64,000 bases of DNA from Pedobacter sp. N36a (GCF_014472395.1 NZ_JACSZW010000004.1:1-64000), one strand, 5' to 3'. Positions 27,404-37,011 are shown, numbered from the stretch's first letter. Numbers and translations: made by a program. Notes: generated from the sequence alone by a model not told the origin.

Positions 27404-28591
27404 TTAGATCACACCAAGTGCTTTACCTACTTTCGTAAATGCTGCAATTGCTTTATCTAAATGATGCTGCTCATGAGCAGCAGAAAGCTGTACGCGGATT
27501 CTAGCCTTGCCCTGCGCCACTACTGGATAGTAGAAACCAACCACATAAATACCTTCTTCCAGCATTTTAGCAGCGAATTCCTGTGCTAATTTCGCATCAT
27601 AAAGCATCACCGGAACAATCGGGTGAGCACCTTCTTTGATATCAAAACCAGCTTCGGTCATTTTCTTACGGAAATAAACCGTGTTACTTTCTAATTTATC
27701 TCTTAAATCAGTTGTTTCACTTAACATATCCAATACTGCAACAGAAGCACCTGCAATTGCCGGAGCCAAAGTGTTAGAGAATAAATATGGACGTGAACGC
27801 TGACGTAACATGTCAATAATTTCTTTTTTACCAGCAGTAAAACCTCCGGATGCACCACCCAAAGCTTTACCTAAAGTACCTGTAATGATGTCTACTCTGT
27901 CCATCACGTTAAAATGCTCATGGGTTCCACGACCAGTTTTTCCGATAAAACCTGTACAGTGTGATTCATCAATCATCACCAATGCTTCATATTTATCTGC
28001 TAAATCACAGATTTTATCTAATGGGGCGATCACACCGTCCATAGAAAAAGCACCATCGGTAACGATAATACGGTGTCTTGCATCTTTAGCAGCAATTAAT
28101 TGTGCTTCCAGATCAGCCATATCCGCATTTTTATACCTGAAACGTTTTGCTTTACACAAACGTACGCCATCAATAATAGAAGCGTGGTTCAATTCATCAG
28201 AGATGATGGCATCCTGATCATTTAGCAGCGGTTCAAAAACACCACCATTTGCATCAAAAGCCGCAGCGTATAAAATGGTATCTTCTGTACCTAAGAATTT
28301 AGATAATTTCTCTTCCAACTCTTTATGTACATCCTGAGTACCGCAGATGAAACGTACTGAAGACATTCCGTAGCCATATTTATCGATAGCTTTCTTAGCT
28401 GCCTCCGTTACACGTGGATCAGAAGATAAACCTAAGTAGTTATTAGCACAGAAGTTGATCACTTCCTGGCCAGTACTAATTTTGATATCTGCACCTTGTG
28501 GGGTAACAATCACACGTTCACGCTTAAATAAACCGTCTTTTTCTATTTGCTCCAATTCTTGTTGAAGAACAGGTTGTAATGTTTTATACAT
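27404..28591 (-). CDS. kbl: Glycine C-acetyltransferase (2-amino-3-ketobutyrate CoA ligase)
   Basis: A 395-residue PLP-dependent alpha-oxoamine synthase starting at the ATG at 28591; an in-frame TTG farther upstream lies next to the promoter box. The PLP Lys242 is in [12 protein letters not shown], and the substrate and cofactor blocks [19 protein letters not shown] (about 208-226) are typical. It splits 2-amino-3-ketobutyrate with CoA to glycine and acetyl-CoA, the second step of threonine breakdown after threonine dehydrogenase. A threonine-dehydrogenase-like SDR is encoded in this window at 53324-54274, 25 kb away. A separate promoter with TAACTTTG lies upstream. Confidence 0.93.
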   Translation of the reverse strand: MYKTLQPVLQQELEQIEKDGLFKRERVIVTPQGADIKISTGQEVINFCANNYLGLSSDPRVTEAAKKAIDKYGYGMSSVRFICGTQDVHKELEEKLSKFLGTEDTILYAAAFDANGGVFEPLLNDQDAIISDELNHASIIDGVRLCKAKRFRYKNADMADLEAQLIAAKDARHRIIVTDGAFSMDGVIAPLDKICDLADKYEALVMIDESHCTGFIGKTGRGTHEHFNVMDRVDIITGTLGKALGGASGGFTAGKKEIIDMLRQRSRPYLFSNTLAPAIAGASVAVLDMLSETTDLRDKLESNTVYFRKKMTEAGFDIKEGAHPIVPVMLYDAKLAQEFAAKMLEEGIYVVGFYYPVVAQGKARIRVQLSAAHEQHHLDKAIAAFTKVGKALGVI

Positions 28592-28613
28592 ACTATTATT
28601 TGCTTGTTGCAAC

Positions 28614-28644
28614 CAAAGTTATAAAAATATCGTCTTACCTGAAC
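28614..28644 (-). promoter_or_regulatory. kbl promoter
   Basis: On the minus strand GTTC (28644-28641), a 19-nt spacer and TAACTTTG (28621-28614), a full TAnnTTTG match. The -33 box is imperfect. Confidence 0.55.
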
Positions 28645-28666
28645 AACCTTGTACAATACCCATTAA

Positions 28667-28686
28667 CAAACTTTAACAAAAGTTTG
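28667..28686. promoter_or_regulatory. Palindrome in divergent kbl / DUF5686 promoter region
   Basis: CAAACTTT and AAAGTTTG are perfect 8-bp arms around AACA. TTAACA and TGTTAA flank them imperfectly. The site lies between the kbl promoter and the DUF5686 gene, where an operator or short regulatory element could sit. Confidence 0.35.
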
Positions 28687-28732
28687 CTGTTAACTAGCAA
28701 TACATATCCGATATTTAGGCATTAATCCATTT

Positions 28733-31183
28733 ATGAAGAAAATCCAATTTACGCTTTTACTGATGTTTGTCGCAACCAGCGCACTATTTGCTCAGGAATT
28801 CAAATTAAAAGGCAATATTAAAGATACAAATGGAGATGTCGTTCCTTTTGCTTCTGTATATGTTAAAAACACCACAAAAGGTACTTCTGCAAATGTGGAT
28901 GGTATTTATGCGCTTGCTTTAAATAAAGGCAGCTTTACGATTGTCTACAAAGCCATTGGTTATAAGGCCGTAGAAAAGAACGTTACGATTACGGAAGAAA
29001 CTATAGAAAATGCGGTTTTAAACCAGGAATCCTACAGCCTGTCCGGGGTCACCATTGATGGAAATGCAGAAGATCCTGCCTACGAAATTATCCGTCAGGC
29101 CATCAAAAAAAGAAAACAGCATTTAACAGAAATCCCGGCTTATACCGCTGATGTATACATTAAAGGCGTTCAAAAGCTTGTTGGTGCCCCAAAGAAATTC
29201 TTTGGCAGAGACATTCAGAAAACACTCAATCTGGATACCAATAGAAAAGGAATCCTTTATTTATCAGAATCTACTTCTCTATTCTCTTTCGAACTCCCGG
29301 ATAAAATACATGAAGAGATGATTTCCTCTAAGGTAGCCGGCAGAAACAATGCCTTCAGTTTCAATAAAGCATCAGATTTGATCATTAATTTCTATCAGAA
29401 TATTTTGCTGGAAAATACACTCAGCGCACGCGGCTTTGTATCACCTATTGCCGATAATGCCCTATCCTTTTATAAATATAAGTTATTGGGTGTGGTGATT
29501 GAAAATGGGAAAACCGTGAACAAGATTGAAGTCACCCCAAAAAGAGACCATGATCCAGTTTTCCATGGGATCATTTACATCATTGATGACAATTGGCATT
29601 TAGTGAATGCGGATGTATACCTGACCAAAAGTTCCGGTATCAATTTAATAGATACCTTAAAAATTTCCCAGCAATTTCTGAAGGTTGAACAGGCCTATCT
29701 GCCTTCCAATATCAACTTCCAATTTAATGGGAATGTATTTGGCTTTAAATTCGAAGGCTATTACGTAGGAGTTTACAGCAATTATGACACGCATCCAAAA
29801 TTCCCAAAAAACTACTTTAATGGGGAGATTTTAAAAGTGACCAAGGCAGTCAATAAAAAAGACTCTTTGTTTTGGTTAAATAACCGGCCTATCCCCCTTA
29901 CCCAGGATGAAAGTCGTGATTACATCAGAAAAGATAGCCTTGCTGCCTTAAAGACATCCAAACGTTTCCTGGATTCTTTAGAAAGGGCAAATAATAAACC
30001 GGGACCCTTTAAGCTATTGATTGGTGGTTATACCTTAAACAACCGCTATGACAAGAAAAGTTTAAGGTTTGACCCGATCTTGCCGGCTTTATTTTACAAT
30101 ACAGTAGAAGGTTTTGGGATGAGGTATGGCATTACGTATACAAAACGTCTGGAATATGGTGAATATTATCAAATCAGACCTGAGGTACGTTATGGCCTAT
30201 CTAACAAAGAACTAACGGCATCCATTAGTGGAACTTATTATTATGATGCGGTTAAACGTGCTAGCATTACGGCTAGCGGCGGATCTGGAATCTTCGATTT
30301 GAACAACCTTGGTAGTATGAGTTTGATCGGAAACTCCTTCAACTCCCTCCTCTTTGAAACCAACTTCTCTAAATTTTATAAGAAAGAATTTGTAAACATT
30401 GGAACCGAAAGGGAGCTGGCCAATGGTTTAATGGGTAGCCTAAAAGTAAATTACAGCAAAAATCACAATTTAGTAAATACCAGTAGTTATAAAATCAGGG
30501 ATTTGAAGGATGAGGAATTTACCTCCAATAACCCATTTACTCCTGAAACGGAGACACCTTTATTCCCCACTTATGAATCGTTCAGTGTTGATGCTTCCTT
30601 AAAATATACACTAGGGCAAAAATATATGACGATGCCTGATCGGAAGATCTACCTGGAGTCAAAATACCCAACCTTTAGTTTATCCTATAAGAAAGGCATC
30701 AAGGGCCTGATGAGCAGTGATGTGGATTATGACCTCATCTCTGCTGAAATCTTCCAAAATAGAATAAGTGCCGGATTATGGGGGTACTCTTCTATGGTGA
30801 TTGGTGCGGGTAAGTTTTTAAACAATAACCAAGTGTATTATCCGGAGTTTAAACATTTCAGCGGTAACAATTCTTTGTTCAGTGTACCAAATATGAGAAA
30901 ATTCTTATTTCTTGATTTCTATTTGTTCAGTACCGACCGCGAATATTTCGAGGCACATTTTGAGCATAACTTCTCCGGAAGGTTCAGCAGCAAAATACCG
31001 ATTCTTCGTAAGTTGAAACTGGAAGAATTGTTAGGGGTAAGTTACCTGAGCCAGCCATTAAAGAGAAATTATACGGAGTTTTACTTCGGATTGCAGCGCC
31101 TGATCTTTAGAGCTGCTTACGGCTTTGCTTATGATGGTAATAAAAGAATCAATCATGGATTCCGATTGTCTTACGGATTCTAA
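28733..31183 (+). CDS. DUF5686 outer-membrane protein with carboxypeptidase-like domain
   Basis: An 816-residue exported protein. Residues 1-20 are a signal peptide (ALFAQ end). A CarboxypepD_reg-like beta-sandwich follows at about 22-105 (starts KLKGNIKDTNGDVVPFASVYVKN in spirit). The remainder is DUF5686, rich in alternating aromatic and polar strands and ending in an outer-membrane-type aromatic C-terminus (SYGF), so it is probably a beta-barrel of the TonB-receptor-neighbour type without a plug. The family is widespread in Bacteroidetes with no settled function. Its gene stands alone and ends at a 16-bp hairpin. Confidence 0.88.
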   Translation: MKKIQFTLLLMFVATSALFAQEFKLKGNIKDTNGDVVPFASVYVKNTTKGTSANVDGIYALALNKGSFTIVYKAIGYKAVEKNVTITEETIENAVLNQESYSLSGVTIDGNAEDPAYEIIRQAIKKRKQHLTEIPAYTADVYIKGVQKLVGAPKKFFGRDIQKTLNLDTNRKGILYLSESTSLFSFELPDKIHEEMISSKVAGRNNAFSFNKASDLIINFYQNILLENTLSARGFVSPIADNALSFYKYKLLGVVIENGKTVNKIEVTPKRDHDPVFHGIIYIIDDNWHLVNADVYLTKSSGINLIDTLKISQQFLKVEQAYLPSNINFQFNGNVFGFKFEGYYVGVYSNYDTHPKFPKNYFNGEILKVTKAVNKKDSLFWLNNRPIPLTQDESRDYIRKDSLAALKTSKRFLDSLERANNKPGPFKLLIGGYTLNNRYDKKSLRFDPILPALFYNTVEGFGMRYGITYTKRLEYGEYYQIRPEVRYGLSNKELTASISGTYYYDAVKRASITASGGSGIFDLNNLGSMSLIGNSFNSLLFETNFSKFYKKEFVNIGTERELANGLMGSLKVNYSKNHNLVNTSSYKIRDLKDEEFTSNNPFTPETETPLFPTYESFSVDASLKYTLGQKYMTMPDRKIYLESKYPTFSLSYKKGIKGLMSSDVDYDLISAEIFQNRISAGLWGYSSMVIGAGKFLNNNQVYYPEFKHFSGNNSLFSVPNMRKFLFLDFYLFSTDREYFEAHFEHNFSGRFSSKIPILRKLKLEELLGVSYLSQPLKRNYTEFYFGLQRLIFRAAYGFAYDGNKRINHGFRLSYGF

Positions 31184-31198
31184 AAACCTTTAAGAAAT

Positions 31199-31237
31199 AT
31201 TTATTGCTGAGGCTATAGGACAGCCTCAGCAATAAAT
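31199..31237. terminator. Bidirectional terminator between convergent genes
   Basis: Two perfect 16-nt arms (31199-31214 and 31222-31237) surround a 7-nt loop, between the DUF5686 gene and the leftward unknown gene. Confidence 0.8.
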
Positions 31238-31241
31238 CAGC

Positions 31242-31976
31242 TTAAACCGGTGTTAATCCATGTTGCTGAACAATACTCATGATCAAATGAGGTGGAAAAA
31301 ACCGATAATCCTTGTTCTGAATCGCGACATCTACCGGCAGTACTTTCCATCCTTCATCTCCTTTGATGCGGAGTTCATACATGACATGAACCGTTTCCAA
31401 CAACCGCTCCAGAAGCTCATGCATCGGAAAGGATACTTGACCATTTTCGCATTCATCAGACATCGGAATATCGCCAAGGCTATAGAACAACACCATGTCC
31501 AGTTCATCCTGCCATGCGGCTAAGGATTGATATTTAAAGAGCTGTTCAAATACCAGTTTCACATTGTTGATCTCCTCGTCTTCTAATACCCGGCAATATT
31601 TCATCTTGTCGTCTTTCATTCTTCTCCCAACTTCAATAAAGCCTTTCCTTCGCCACATTCCGGAAACCTGGAATAAGGGATCTCCTGCCTTCATGGACAG
31701 GTCAATCCGGTCGTTACTTAGGATCAGCCAGGCCATCTCCAGAAAGCGTGTGATGCGCTGGTGAATCGTAGCCTGCCGGGCAGGTTCATATAACTTGCCA
31801 CTTTTATACGCTTTATTACTAAAGGCCAATGCAAAGAACAGCCTGAGTTCCTGCCTGAACAACTCTAAATCTGTGGCTTCAAAAAATTCTTCTACCACCA
31901 GCAAAGGGTTTTCTAACTCTTCATCTTCCAGGTACCTGAATCCAGGTACGCTCAGCATATCATATCTTCTTCTCAT
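31242..31976 (-). CDS. Unknown 244-residue protein
   Basis: A 244-residue soluble protein, mostly helical, acidic in its N-terminal third (LEDEELENPLLVVEEFFEATD, residues 16-36 in part) with several Trp and Phe. It has no signal peptide or membrane helix and no family that I recognise. It is divergent from the S24-type regulator across a 104-bp AT-rich gap and may be controlled by it. The gene appears real because of its length and its close placement before a terminator. Confidence 0.6.
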   Translation of the reverse strand: MRRRYDMLSVPGFRYLEDEELENPLLVVEEFFEATDLELFRQELRLFFALAFSNKAYKSGKLYEPARQATIHQRITRFLEMAWLILSNDRIDLSMKAGDPLFQVSGMWRRKGFIEVGRRMKDDKMKYCRVLEDEEINNVKLVFEQLFKYQSLAAWQDELDMVLFYSLGDIPMSDECENGQVSFPMHELLERLLETVHVMYELRIKGDEGWKVLPVDVAIQNKDYRFFPPHLIMSIVQQHGLTPV

Positions 31977-32098
31977 AATACATTTAATTAATTTATAGTA
32001 TAACTTGTAAGCTTTAAAATATTATATTAGCTAAATAATTAATACAAGATTACATATAATTAATTGTAACAAAAATTAATGTGTATAAAATTAAAGCT

Positions 32099-32785
32099 AT
32101 GAGGAAAAACATTTATTCAGAGAGCGACCAAGCTGGCGCCAGACTCAGGGAAATCCGTTATGCTAAGCAAATGACCCTGATACAATTCTACCATCCGATC
32201 ACCAAACACATTGGAAATTGTTCTTCGATAGAAAGCGGAAGAAGGAATATCGGAAAAAGGTTATCGAAAGACCTCATTGATTACCACAAGATCAACCCAA
32301 GATATTTAAATACAGGAATGGGTGAAATGTTTTTAAGGTCGGCAGATTCGAATGAGCATTTGCCACAGGTAGAAGAAGGTGTACCTTATTTTAATGTAAA
32401 CCTTGGTGAGATTACTGTAGGAGAACTCAATGTATTTCAGGAACCACCGGAGTACTACGTTAATTACCTGCCTTTTAATGACTGCGATGCTTATCTCCCT
32501 GTTTATGGAGACAGTATGTATCCTAAATTCAGCAATGGGGAAATCATTATTATCAAGGAGATTAAAAACAGGGAGGTGATTCAATGGGGAGAAGCCTATC
32601 TGATGGTAACGGATGAAGTTTCCAACAACATCACGACGGTAAAGCTTCTTTTTGAACATCAGGATCCGGAGCAGATTATACTGCGCTCCCTAAATCCGGA
32701 TTATATGGGAGATACGGTCCTTCAGCGGAAGGCGATCAAACGTATATTTCTAGTGAAGGGCAAGGTGACCAGAAATCATTTATAG
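32099..32785 (+). CDS. XRE/S24 (LexA-like) repressor
   Basis: A 228-residue protein from the ATG at 32099; an upstream GTG at 32081 would add six residues. An N-terminal helix-turn-helix region (about 12-60) is followed by a Peptidase_S24-like domain with Ser139 in GDSMYPKF and Lys182 in TTVKLL, the serine-lysine pair of self-cleaving repressors. No obvious Ala-Gly cleavage site lies between the domains. There are no phage genes nearby, so this is a stand-alone regulator, likely for itself or the divergent 244-residue gene. Its end overlaps the convergent dehydrogenase gene by 10 nt. Confidence 0.82.
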   Translation: MRKNIYSESDQAGARLREIRYAKQMTLIQFYHPITKHIGNCSSIESGRRNIGKRLSKDLIDYHKINPRYLNTGMGEMFLRSADSNEHLPQVEEGVPYFNVNLGEITVGELNVFQEPPEYYVNYLPFNDCDAYLPVYGDSMYPKFSNGEIIIIKEIKNREVIQWGEAYLMVTDEVSNNITTVKLLFEHQDPEQIILRSLNPDYMGDTVLQRKAIKRIFLVKGKVTRNHL

Positions 32786-33747
32786 ACTTCTGGATTTACA
32801 GGAAAAGGAATTTGTTCTCCTTTTAAACCTGCAATGACATTTCTGGCTGCTAAAATAGACATGGCGGCACGGGTTTCCTGGGTGGCGGAACCGATATGCG
32901 GCAGTACAGATACATTGGGCATTTGCAATAGTGGATGATCAGGTCTCATGGGTTCAGGGTTGGTGACGTCCAATCCTGCGCCCCAGATCGTTCTTTCTAC
33001 CAGTGCTTTTAGCAAGTCTTCTTCTTGGTGAATGGCTCCTCTTGCGGTATTGATAAAGATCGCAGAGGGCTTCATGAGATTAAATGCGGCCCAGTCAAAC
33101 TTACCCTCCGTCTCCGGAGTTAGGGCAGTATGCACTGTAAGCACATCGCTTTCCTGTAATAATGTTTCGAAGGATACCCATTCTACACCAAGCTCCTGCT
33201 CTGCGGATTCATTTCTTGAGCGGTTATGGTAAATTATATTCATTCCGAATGCGGCTTTACAGCATTTAGCCATTTCTAAACCAATTTTCCCCAGCCCGAA
33301 AACACCAAGTGTCTTCCCACGGAGTTCTATACCCAGATTGGCTGTAGGATCAAAAAATCCCCATTCTCCTTTTTCAATAGTTTTATGCAGGTAAAATGCT
33401 TTTCTGGAAGTAGCCAGCATCAATAAAAAGGCGGTATCTGCTGTTGCAGCACTCAATACTCCCGGCGTATTTCCGATAGGTATATTTAAAGAGGTTGCCG
33501 CAGCAACATCTACGTGGTCGAAGCCTACCGAGTGTAATGCAATTACTTTCAAATGGGAACAAGCCTGAAGAAACGCTGCATCCAGATTTGTACTCACACT
33601 CAATAAAGCATCGCTTTGCTTGCAATAAGCAATTAGCTCCTCCCGGGACAATGGCCTTTTCTCCTTCCATTCCTGAATTTCAATCCCTGCTTCTTCCAAT
33701 AATACCCGACCTTCTTCAGGAATGACCCGTGTTATAAACACCTTCAT
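32776..33747 (-). CDS. D-isomer-specific 2-hydroxyacid dehydrogenase
   Basis: A 323-residue dehydrogenase, start ATG at 33747 (an upstream GTG at 33756 is less likely). The NAD(P) motif GLGKIG sits near residues 150-155. The catalytic Arg is in INTARGAIHQ, the Glu in the DVTNPEP loop, and the His in LPHIGSATQET. It is closest in style to glyoxylate/hydroxypyruvate reductases and glycerate dehydrogenases, reducing 2-keto acids to D-2-hydroxy acids. Substrate cannot be set from sequence. It converges on the S24 repressor with a 10-nt overlap and no terminator between. Confidence 0.88.
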   Translation of the reverse strand: MKVFITRVIPEEGRVLLEEAGIEIQEWKEKRPLSREELIAYCKQSDALLSVSTNLDAAFLQACSHLKVIALHSVGFDHVDVAAATSLNIPIGNTPGVLSAATADTAFLLMLATSRKAFYLHKTIEKGEWGFFDPTANLGIELRGKTLGVFGLGKIGLEMAKCCKAAFGMNIIYHNRSRNESAEQELGVEWVSFETLLQESDVLTVHTALTPETEGKFDWAAFNLMKPSAIFINTARGAIHQEEDLLKALVERTIWGAGLDVTNPEPMRPDHPLLQMPNVSVLPHIGSATQETRAAMSILAARNVIAGLKGEQIPFPVNPEVYK

Positions 33748-33801
33748 AAATCTCACTTTATATATAAATCAACAACCAGCCCCACCAAATGTTCAGAAAA
33801 T

Positions 33802-33833
33802 AAAAAAGACGGTCCAAATCATGGAACCGCCTT
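33802..33833 (-). terminator. Terminator of the C1 peptidase gene
   Basis: On the minus strand an approximately 10-bp stem (33833-33823 with 33815-33806, including G-T pairs) has a 7-nt loop and is followed by a run of six T. Confidence 0.75.
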
Positions 33834-33853
33834 TCTCCTCCATCTTTATGGAA

Positions 33854-35050
33854 TTAAAGACTTAATTTCTTACGAATATCTGAAGGAAGACCTTTTTTGT
33901 TTAATAAGAAAGCCGTGGTTTTGTATTTCACAAAGTTCTTGCTTACGTATAAGTATCCTTTATAATCGTTAGTTACACCCCATGAGTTCTTCACGATGTA
34001 ATATTCTTTACCATTTTGATCTTTAGCGATACCAGTAATCTGCATACCGTGATCATCTGTAGTCTGATAGTTATCAAAAGCTGCCTGACGCATCTCCACA
34101 GTAATTTCTTTCTCTGGTTTAGGACCGTTGAACATCGTAGCGCGTTCTTCTTTAGACATATCTTCGAAATCTTTTTCCGGAACAAAGGCAACACCATTTT
34201 TCCAGCTAAAGCCTTTTTCGCTTACGTCAGTAGCCCATGCTACAGTATATCCTTTTTTCAATGCATTGTCGATCACTTTAGTAATGTCGTCCATCTGTAC
34301 ATTGTAAACCTGATCATAAGACCAGTTATCTGGCACCATTAATACCGCTTTAGTATAGTAAGGAGCAGTAGTGAAAGAAGATAGTTCTACATAATCAGCT
34401 GGGTTGATCCCTACTACTTCTTTAGCGAAAGTTTTAGGCGTATATTCTTTTCCTTCGAATGAGAATTTCTCTGGAACGGCACCTAAACATGAATCGATTG
34501 TAGCGATGTATTTAGTTTTCCAGGTTGGATCAAACTTTCCTGAAGGTGCATTTACTGCTTTTTCAAGAATAGCTTTAGTCAACTTGTTCATATCATCCGA
34601 TTTATTAGCTGCTGTACCATAATTTCTACCGTCATAAGCAGATTGTGGCATTGCGCCATATAAAGCAAACATATTGATGACATCATGACAAGCACCGCCA
34701 TCACCTAAGGTTAAAGCACCATGCATGCGTACGTAATTGATTCCTTTTTCAACATACACATTGCGTGCAGTAAAAATATCGGCAAGATCTACTGGCTTTT
34801 TACCTGCGCGAATCATTTCTGATTCTAAGAAAGAGTTGGTGCTGTAGCTCCAGCAAGTTCCTGAAGACTGTTGGTTCTTTACAGAAGTTGCTTCTGCATT
34901 GATTACTGGGGTAAAAGTGAAGCTATTTTTACTATCTGTACTGTGATTGTTGCTCAGTGCATTTACCAGGTTATCCTGAGCAAATACACTACCTGCGCTA
35001 AACAAAAGGCCTGCTGCCAACAGCACTGGTTTCATAGAAATTTTGGTCAT
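33854..35050 (-). CDS. Exported C1 peptidase, bleomycin hydrolase/PepC-like
   Basis: A 398-residue papain-fold cysteine peptidase. A signal peptide of about 25 residues (ends VFAQ) makes it periplasmic or secreted, unlike the cytoplasmic PepC. The catalytic residues are Cys66 in QSSGTCWSYS, His334 in DDHGMQITG and Asn355 in VKNSWG. The order and spacing match the aminopeptidase C/bleomycin hydrolase family. It may trim peptides in the periplasm. The gene is monocistronic, with a consensus promoter and a terminator. Confidence 0.9.
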   Translation of the reverse strand: MTKISMKPVLLAAGLLFSAGSVFAQDNLVNALSNNHSTDSKNSFTFTPVINAEATSVKNQQSSGTCWSYSTNSFLESEMIRAGKKPVDLADIFTARNVYVEKGINYVRMHGALTLGDGGACHDVINMFALYGAMPQSAYDGRNYGTAANKSDDMNKLTKAILEKAVNAPSGKFDPTWKTKYIATIDSCLGAVPEKFSFEGKEYTPKTFAKEVVGINPADYVELSSFTTAPYYTKAVLMVPDNWSYDQVYNVQMDDITKVIDNALKKGYTVAWATDVSEKGFSWKNGVAFVPEKDFEDMSKEERATMFNGPKPEKEITVEMRQAAFDNYQTTDDHGMQITGIAKDQNGKEYYIVKNSWGVTNDYKGYLYVSKNFVKYKTTAFLLNKKGLPSDIRKKLSL

Positions 35051-35109
35051 TTTTTGTGTTTAAATTTATTCCGTCTCACAAATCACCCGCTGATTTATAA
35101 TGACGAAGG

Positions 35110-35141
35110 CAAACTTAACAATATTCCAATCCTCCAACAAC
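35110..35141 (-). promoter_or_regulatory. C1 peptidase promoter
   Basis: On the minus strand GTTG (35141-35138), a 20-nt spacer and TAAGTTTG (35117-35110) match the Bacteroidetes consensus well. The leader would be about 54 nt. Confidence 0.6.
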
Positions 35142-35198
35142 AGGATAAAAACATTGTTACCTCATAAATTTTCTATAAGTTTAAAATAAAACATCAAG

Positions 35199-35984
35199 AT
35201 GAACATTTCATTAAAAGGAAAATACGCGTTAATCTGTGGTAGTACTCAAGGCATTGGATTGGCGACGGCAAAAGTTTTAGCGGGTTTAGGAGCCAATTGT
35301 ATCTTAATGGCTAGAAATGAAGATGCATTGAAAGCGGCTGTTGCGCAACTCTTGCAAAATGGACAGCAGCAGCACAGCTATGCCATTGCGGATTTCTCTC
35401 AAAAGCAGGAGTTATCGGATGCCATCCATAACATTACTTCGAGTCACCCTGTTGCAATTTTAATCAACAATACAGGAGGTCCAAAAGCCGGCCCGATTAC
35501 TAAAGCGAGCCCTGAAGATTTTGAATCTGCCTTTCAGCAGCATCTGGTGGGGAATCATTTGCTGGCTACAGCTGTACTTCCGGGGATGAAAAAATTAGGC
35601 TACGGCAGGATCATCAATATCATTTCTACTTCTATCAAAACACCTTTGCCAAATCTTGGCGTTTCCAATACCATCCGCGCAGCAGTGGCCTCCTGGGCAA
35701 AAACTTTATCCAATGAAGTAGGCATCTACCAGATCACCGTCAACAATATCTTACCAGGATTAACAGATACTACCAGACTGGGCAGTTTAATTGAAAGTAC
35801 GGCTGCAAGCCAGCAAACGGATGTAGAAACCATTCAAAAAGGTATGATTTCCAGTATCCCGATGGCCAGATTCGGACAAGCAGAAGAAATTGCCAATGTG
35901 ATTGCCTTCCTGGCATCTCCGGCAGCTTCCTATGTCACCGGAACCAGTATCAGAGTGGATGGAGGCAGAACCCCTGCGATTTAG
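35199..35984 (+). CDS. Short-chain dehydrogenase with atypical active site
   Basis: A 261-residue classical-size SDR. The NAD(P) motif reads GSTQGIG (14-20) and the NNTGG block is at 90-94. The usual catalytic Ser-Tyr-xxx-Lys is changed: after IISTS (141-145) the YxxxK position reads Ser156 to Arg160 (SNTIR). This is the pattern of the BKR-like SDR subgroup that lacks a perfect catalytic tetrad. It may therefore be a non-canonical reductase or bind without catalysis. A C-terminal VTGTSIRVDGG is standard. It stands alone with a short leader. Confidence 0.85.
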   Translation: MNISLKGKYALICGSTQGIGLATAKVLAGLGANCILMARNEDALKAAVAQLLQNGQQQHSYAIADFSQKQELSDAIHNITSSHPVAILINNTGGPKAGPITKASPEDFESAFQQHLVGNHLLATAVLPGMKKLGYGRIINIISTSIKTPLPNLGVSNTIRAAVASWAKTLSNEVGIYQITVNNILPGLTDTTRLGSLIESTAASQQTDVETIQKGMISSIPMARFGQAEEIANVIAFLASPAASYVTGTSIRVDGGRTPAI

Positions 35985-35986
35985 CT

Positions 35987-36017
35987 TTTTCAATCTCGTT
36001 TATCTTTCTTAACTTTG
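35987..36017 (+). promoter_or_regulatory. trhO promoter
   Basis: The -7 box TAACTTTG (36010-36017) lies 19 nt after a weak TTTT (35987-35990). The start site is about 35 nt before the ATG. Confidence 0.5.
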
Positions 36018-36057
36018 TGCCACATTAAACGCTGTATGCAACAGTATCAATGATGAT

Positions 36058-36996
36058 ATGAAAAAATTCCAGACCATACTTTATTATTGCTATAGTCCTA
36101 TAGCAAACGCAGAACAATTTGCTGCCACTCACCTTACTTTTTGTAAATCTTTAAGCCTTGTTGGCCGTATTATCGTGGCTGATGAAGGCCTCAACGGTAC
36201 CATCTCGGGAACCACAAAAAATGTAGCAGCCTATATGGCGGCCATTCATGCGGATGAACGTTTTGCAAAAACTGAATTTAAGATTGACGAAGTAGATGAG
36301 CCTTCCTTCATTAAAATGCATTGCCGTTATAAAGACGAAATAGTGCATTCGGGATTAAAAGATCCGAACATCATCAATCCTAATCAGCGTACAGGGAAAC
36401 ACCTGGAGCCAGTAGAATTTCAAAAGATGATTAAAGAGGAAGGCGTGATCATCCTTGATGTGCGTTCTAACTATGAACACAATTTAGGCAGATTCAAAAA
36501 TGCCATCACACTTGACATTGAGAACTTCAGGGACTTCCCGGAACAAATCAATGAACTGGCCAAATACAAAGACAAAAAAGTCCTAACCTACTGCACAGGC
36601 GGGATCAAATGCGAAAAAGCATCTGCACTCCTACTGCACCATGGTTTCAATGACGTATATCAATTACATGGCGGAATCGTCAAATATGGTAAAGAAGCCG
36701 GCGGAGAAGATTTTGATGGTAAATGTTATGTTTTCGACAACAGAATTGCAGTGGATGTGAATTCGGTAAACCCGAGCGTCGTATCTACCTGTTATTCTTG
36801 TGGAGTGGTAACACCGAAAATGATCAACTGCGCAAATCCAGAATGTAATGAGCACATTACACAATGTGATGCCTGTGGAGAAGAATTGGAAGGCTGCTGT
36901 TCTGCAGCTTGTACTACACACCCAAGAAAACGTCAATACGATGGAACCGGTTATTACGTTAAAGTACCTCAGCCAGTAAATACTGCTTCTAAATAG
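36058..36996 (+). CDS. trhO: tRNA uridine(34) hydroxylase TrhO (rhodanese family)
   Basis: A 312-residue YceA/TrhO protein. An N-terminal ferredoxin-like domain (1-100) precedes the rhodanese domain with Cys179 in the active-site loop YCTGGIKCEKAS. The C-terminal tail has a Cys-rich zinc-binding region (CYSCG, CANPEC, CDACG, CCSAAC). It hydroxylates U34 of certain tRNAs with O2 to give ho5U. The length and domain order agree with the family. It is followed only 15 nt later by the PUL regulator gene, so read-through is likely. Confidence 0.93.
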   Translation: MKKFQTILYYCYSPIANAEQFAATHLTFCKSLSLVGRIIVADEGLNGTISGTTKNVAAYMAAIHADERFAKTEFKIDEVDEPSFIKMHCRYKDEIVHSGLKDPNIINPNQRTGKHLEPVEFQKMIKEEGVIILDVRSNYEHNLGRFKNAITLDIENFRDFPEQINELAKYKDKKVLTYCTGGIKCEKASALLLHHGFNDVYQLHGGIVKYGKEAGGEDFDGKCYVFDNRIAVDVNSVNPSVVSTCYSCGVVTPKMINCANPECNEHITQCDACGEELEGCCSAACTTHPRKRQYDGTGYYVKVPQPVNTASK

Positions 36997-37011
36997 ACGT
37001 TATCCGCATTC

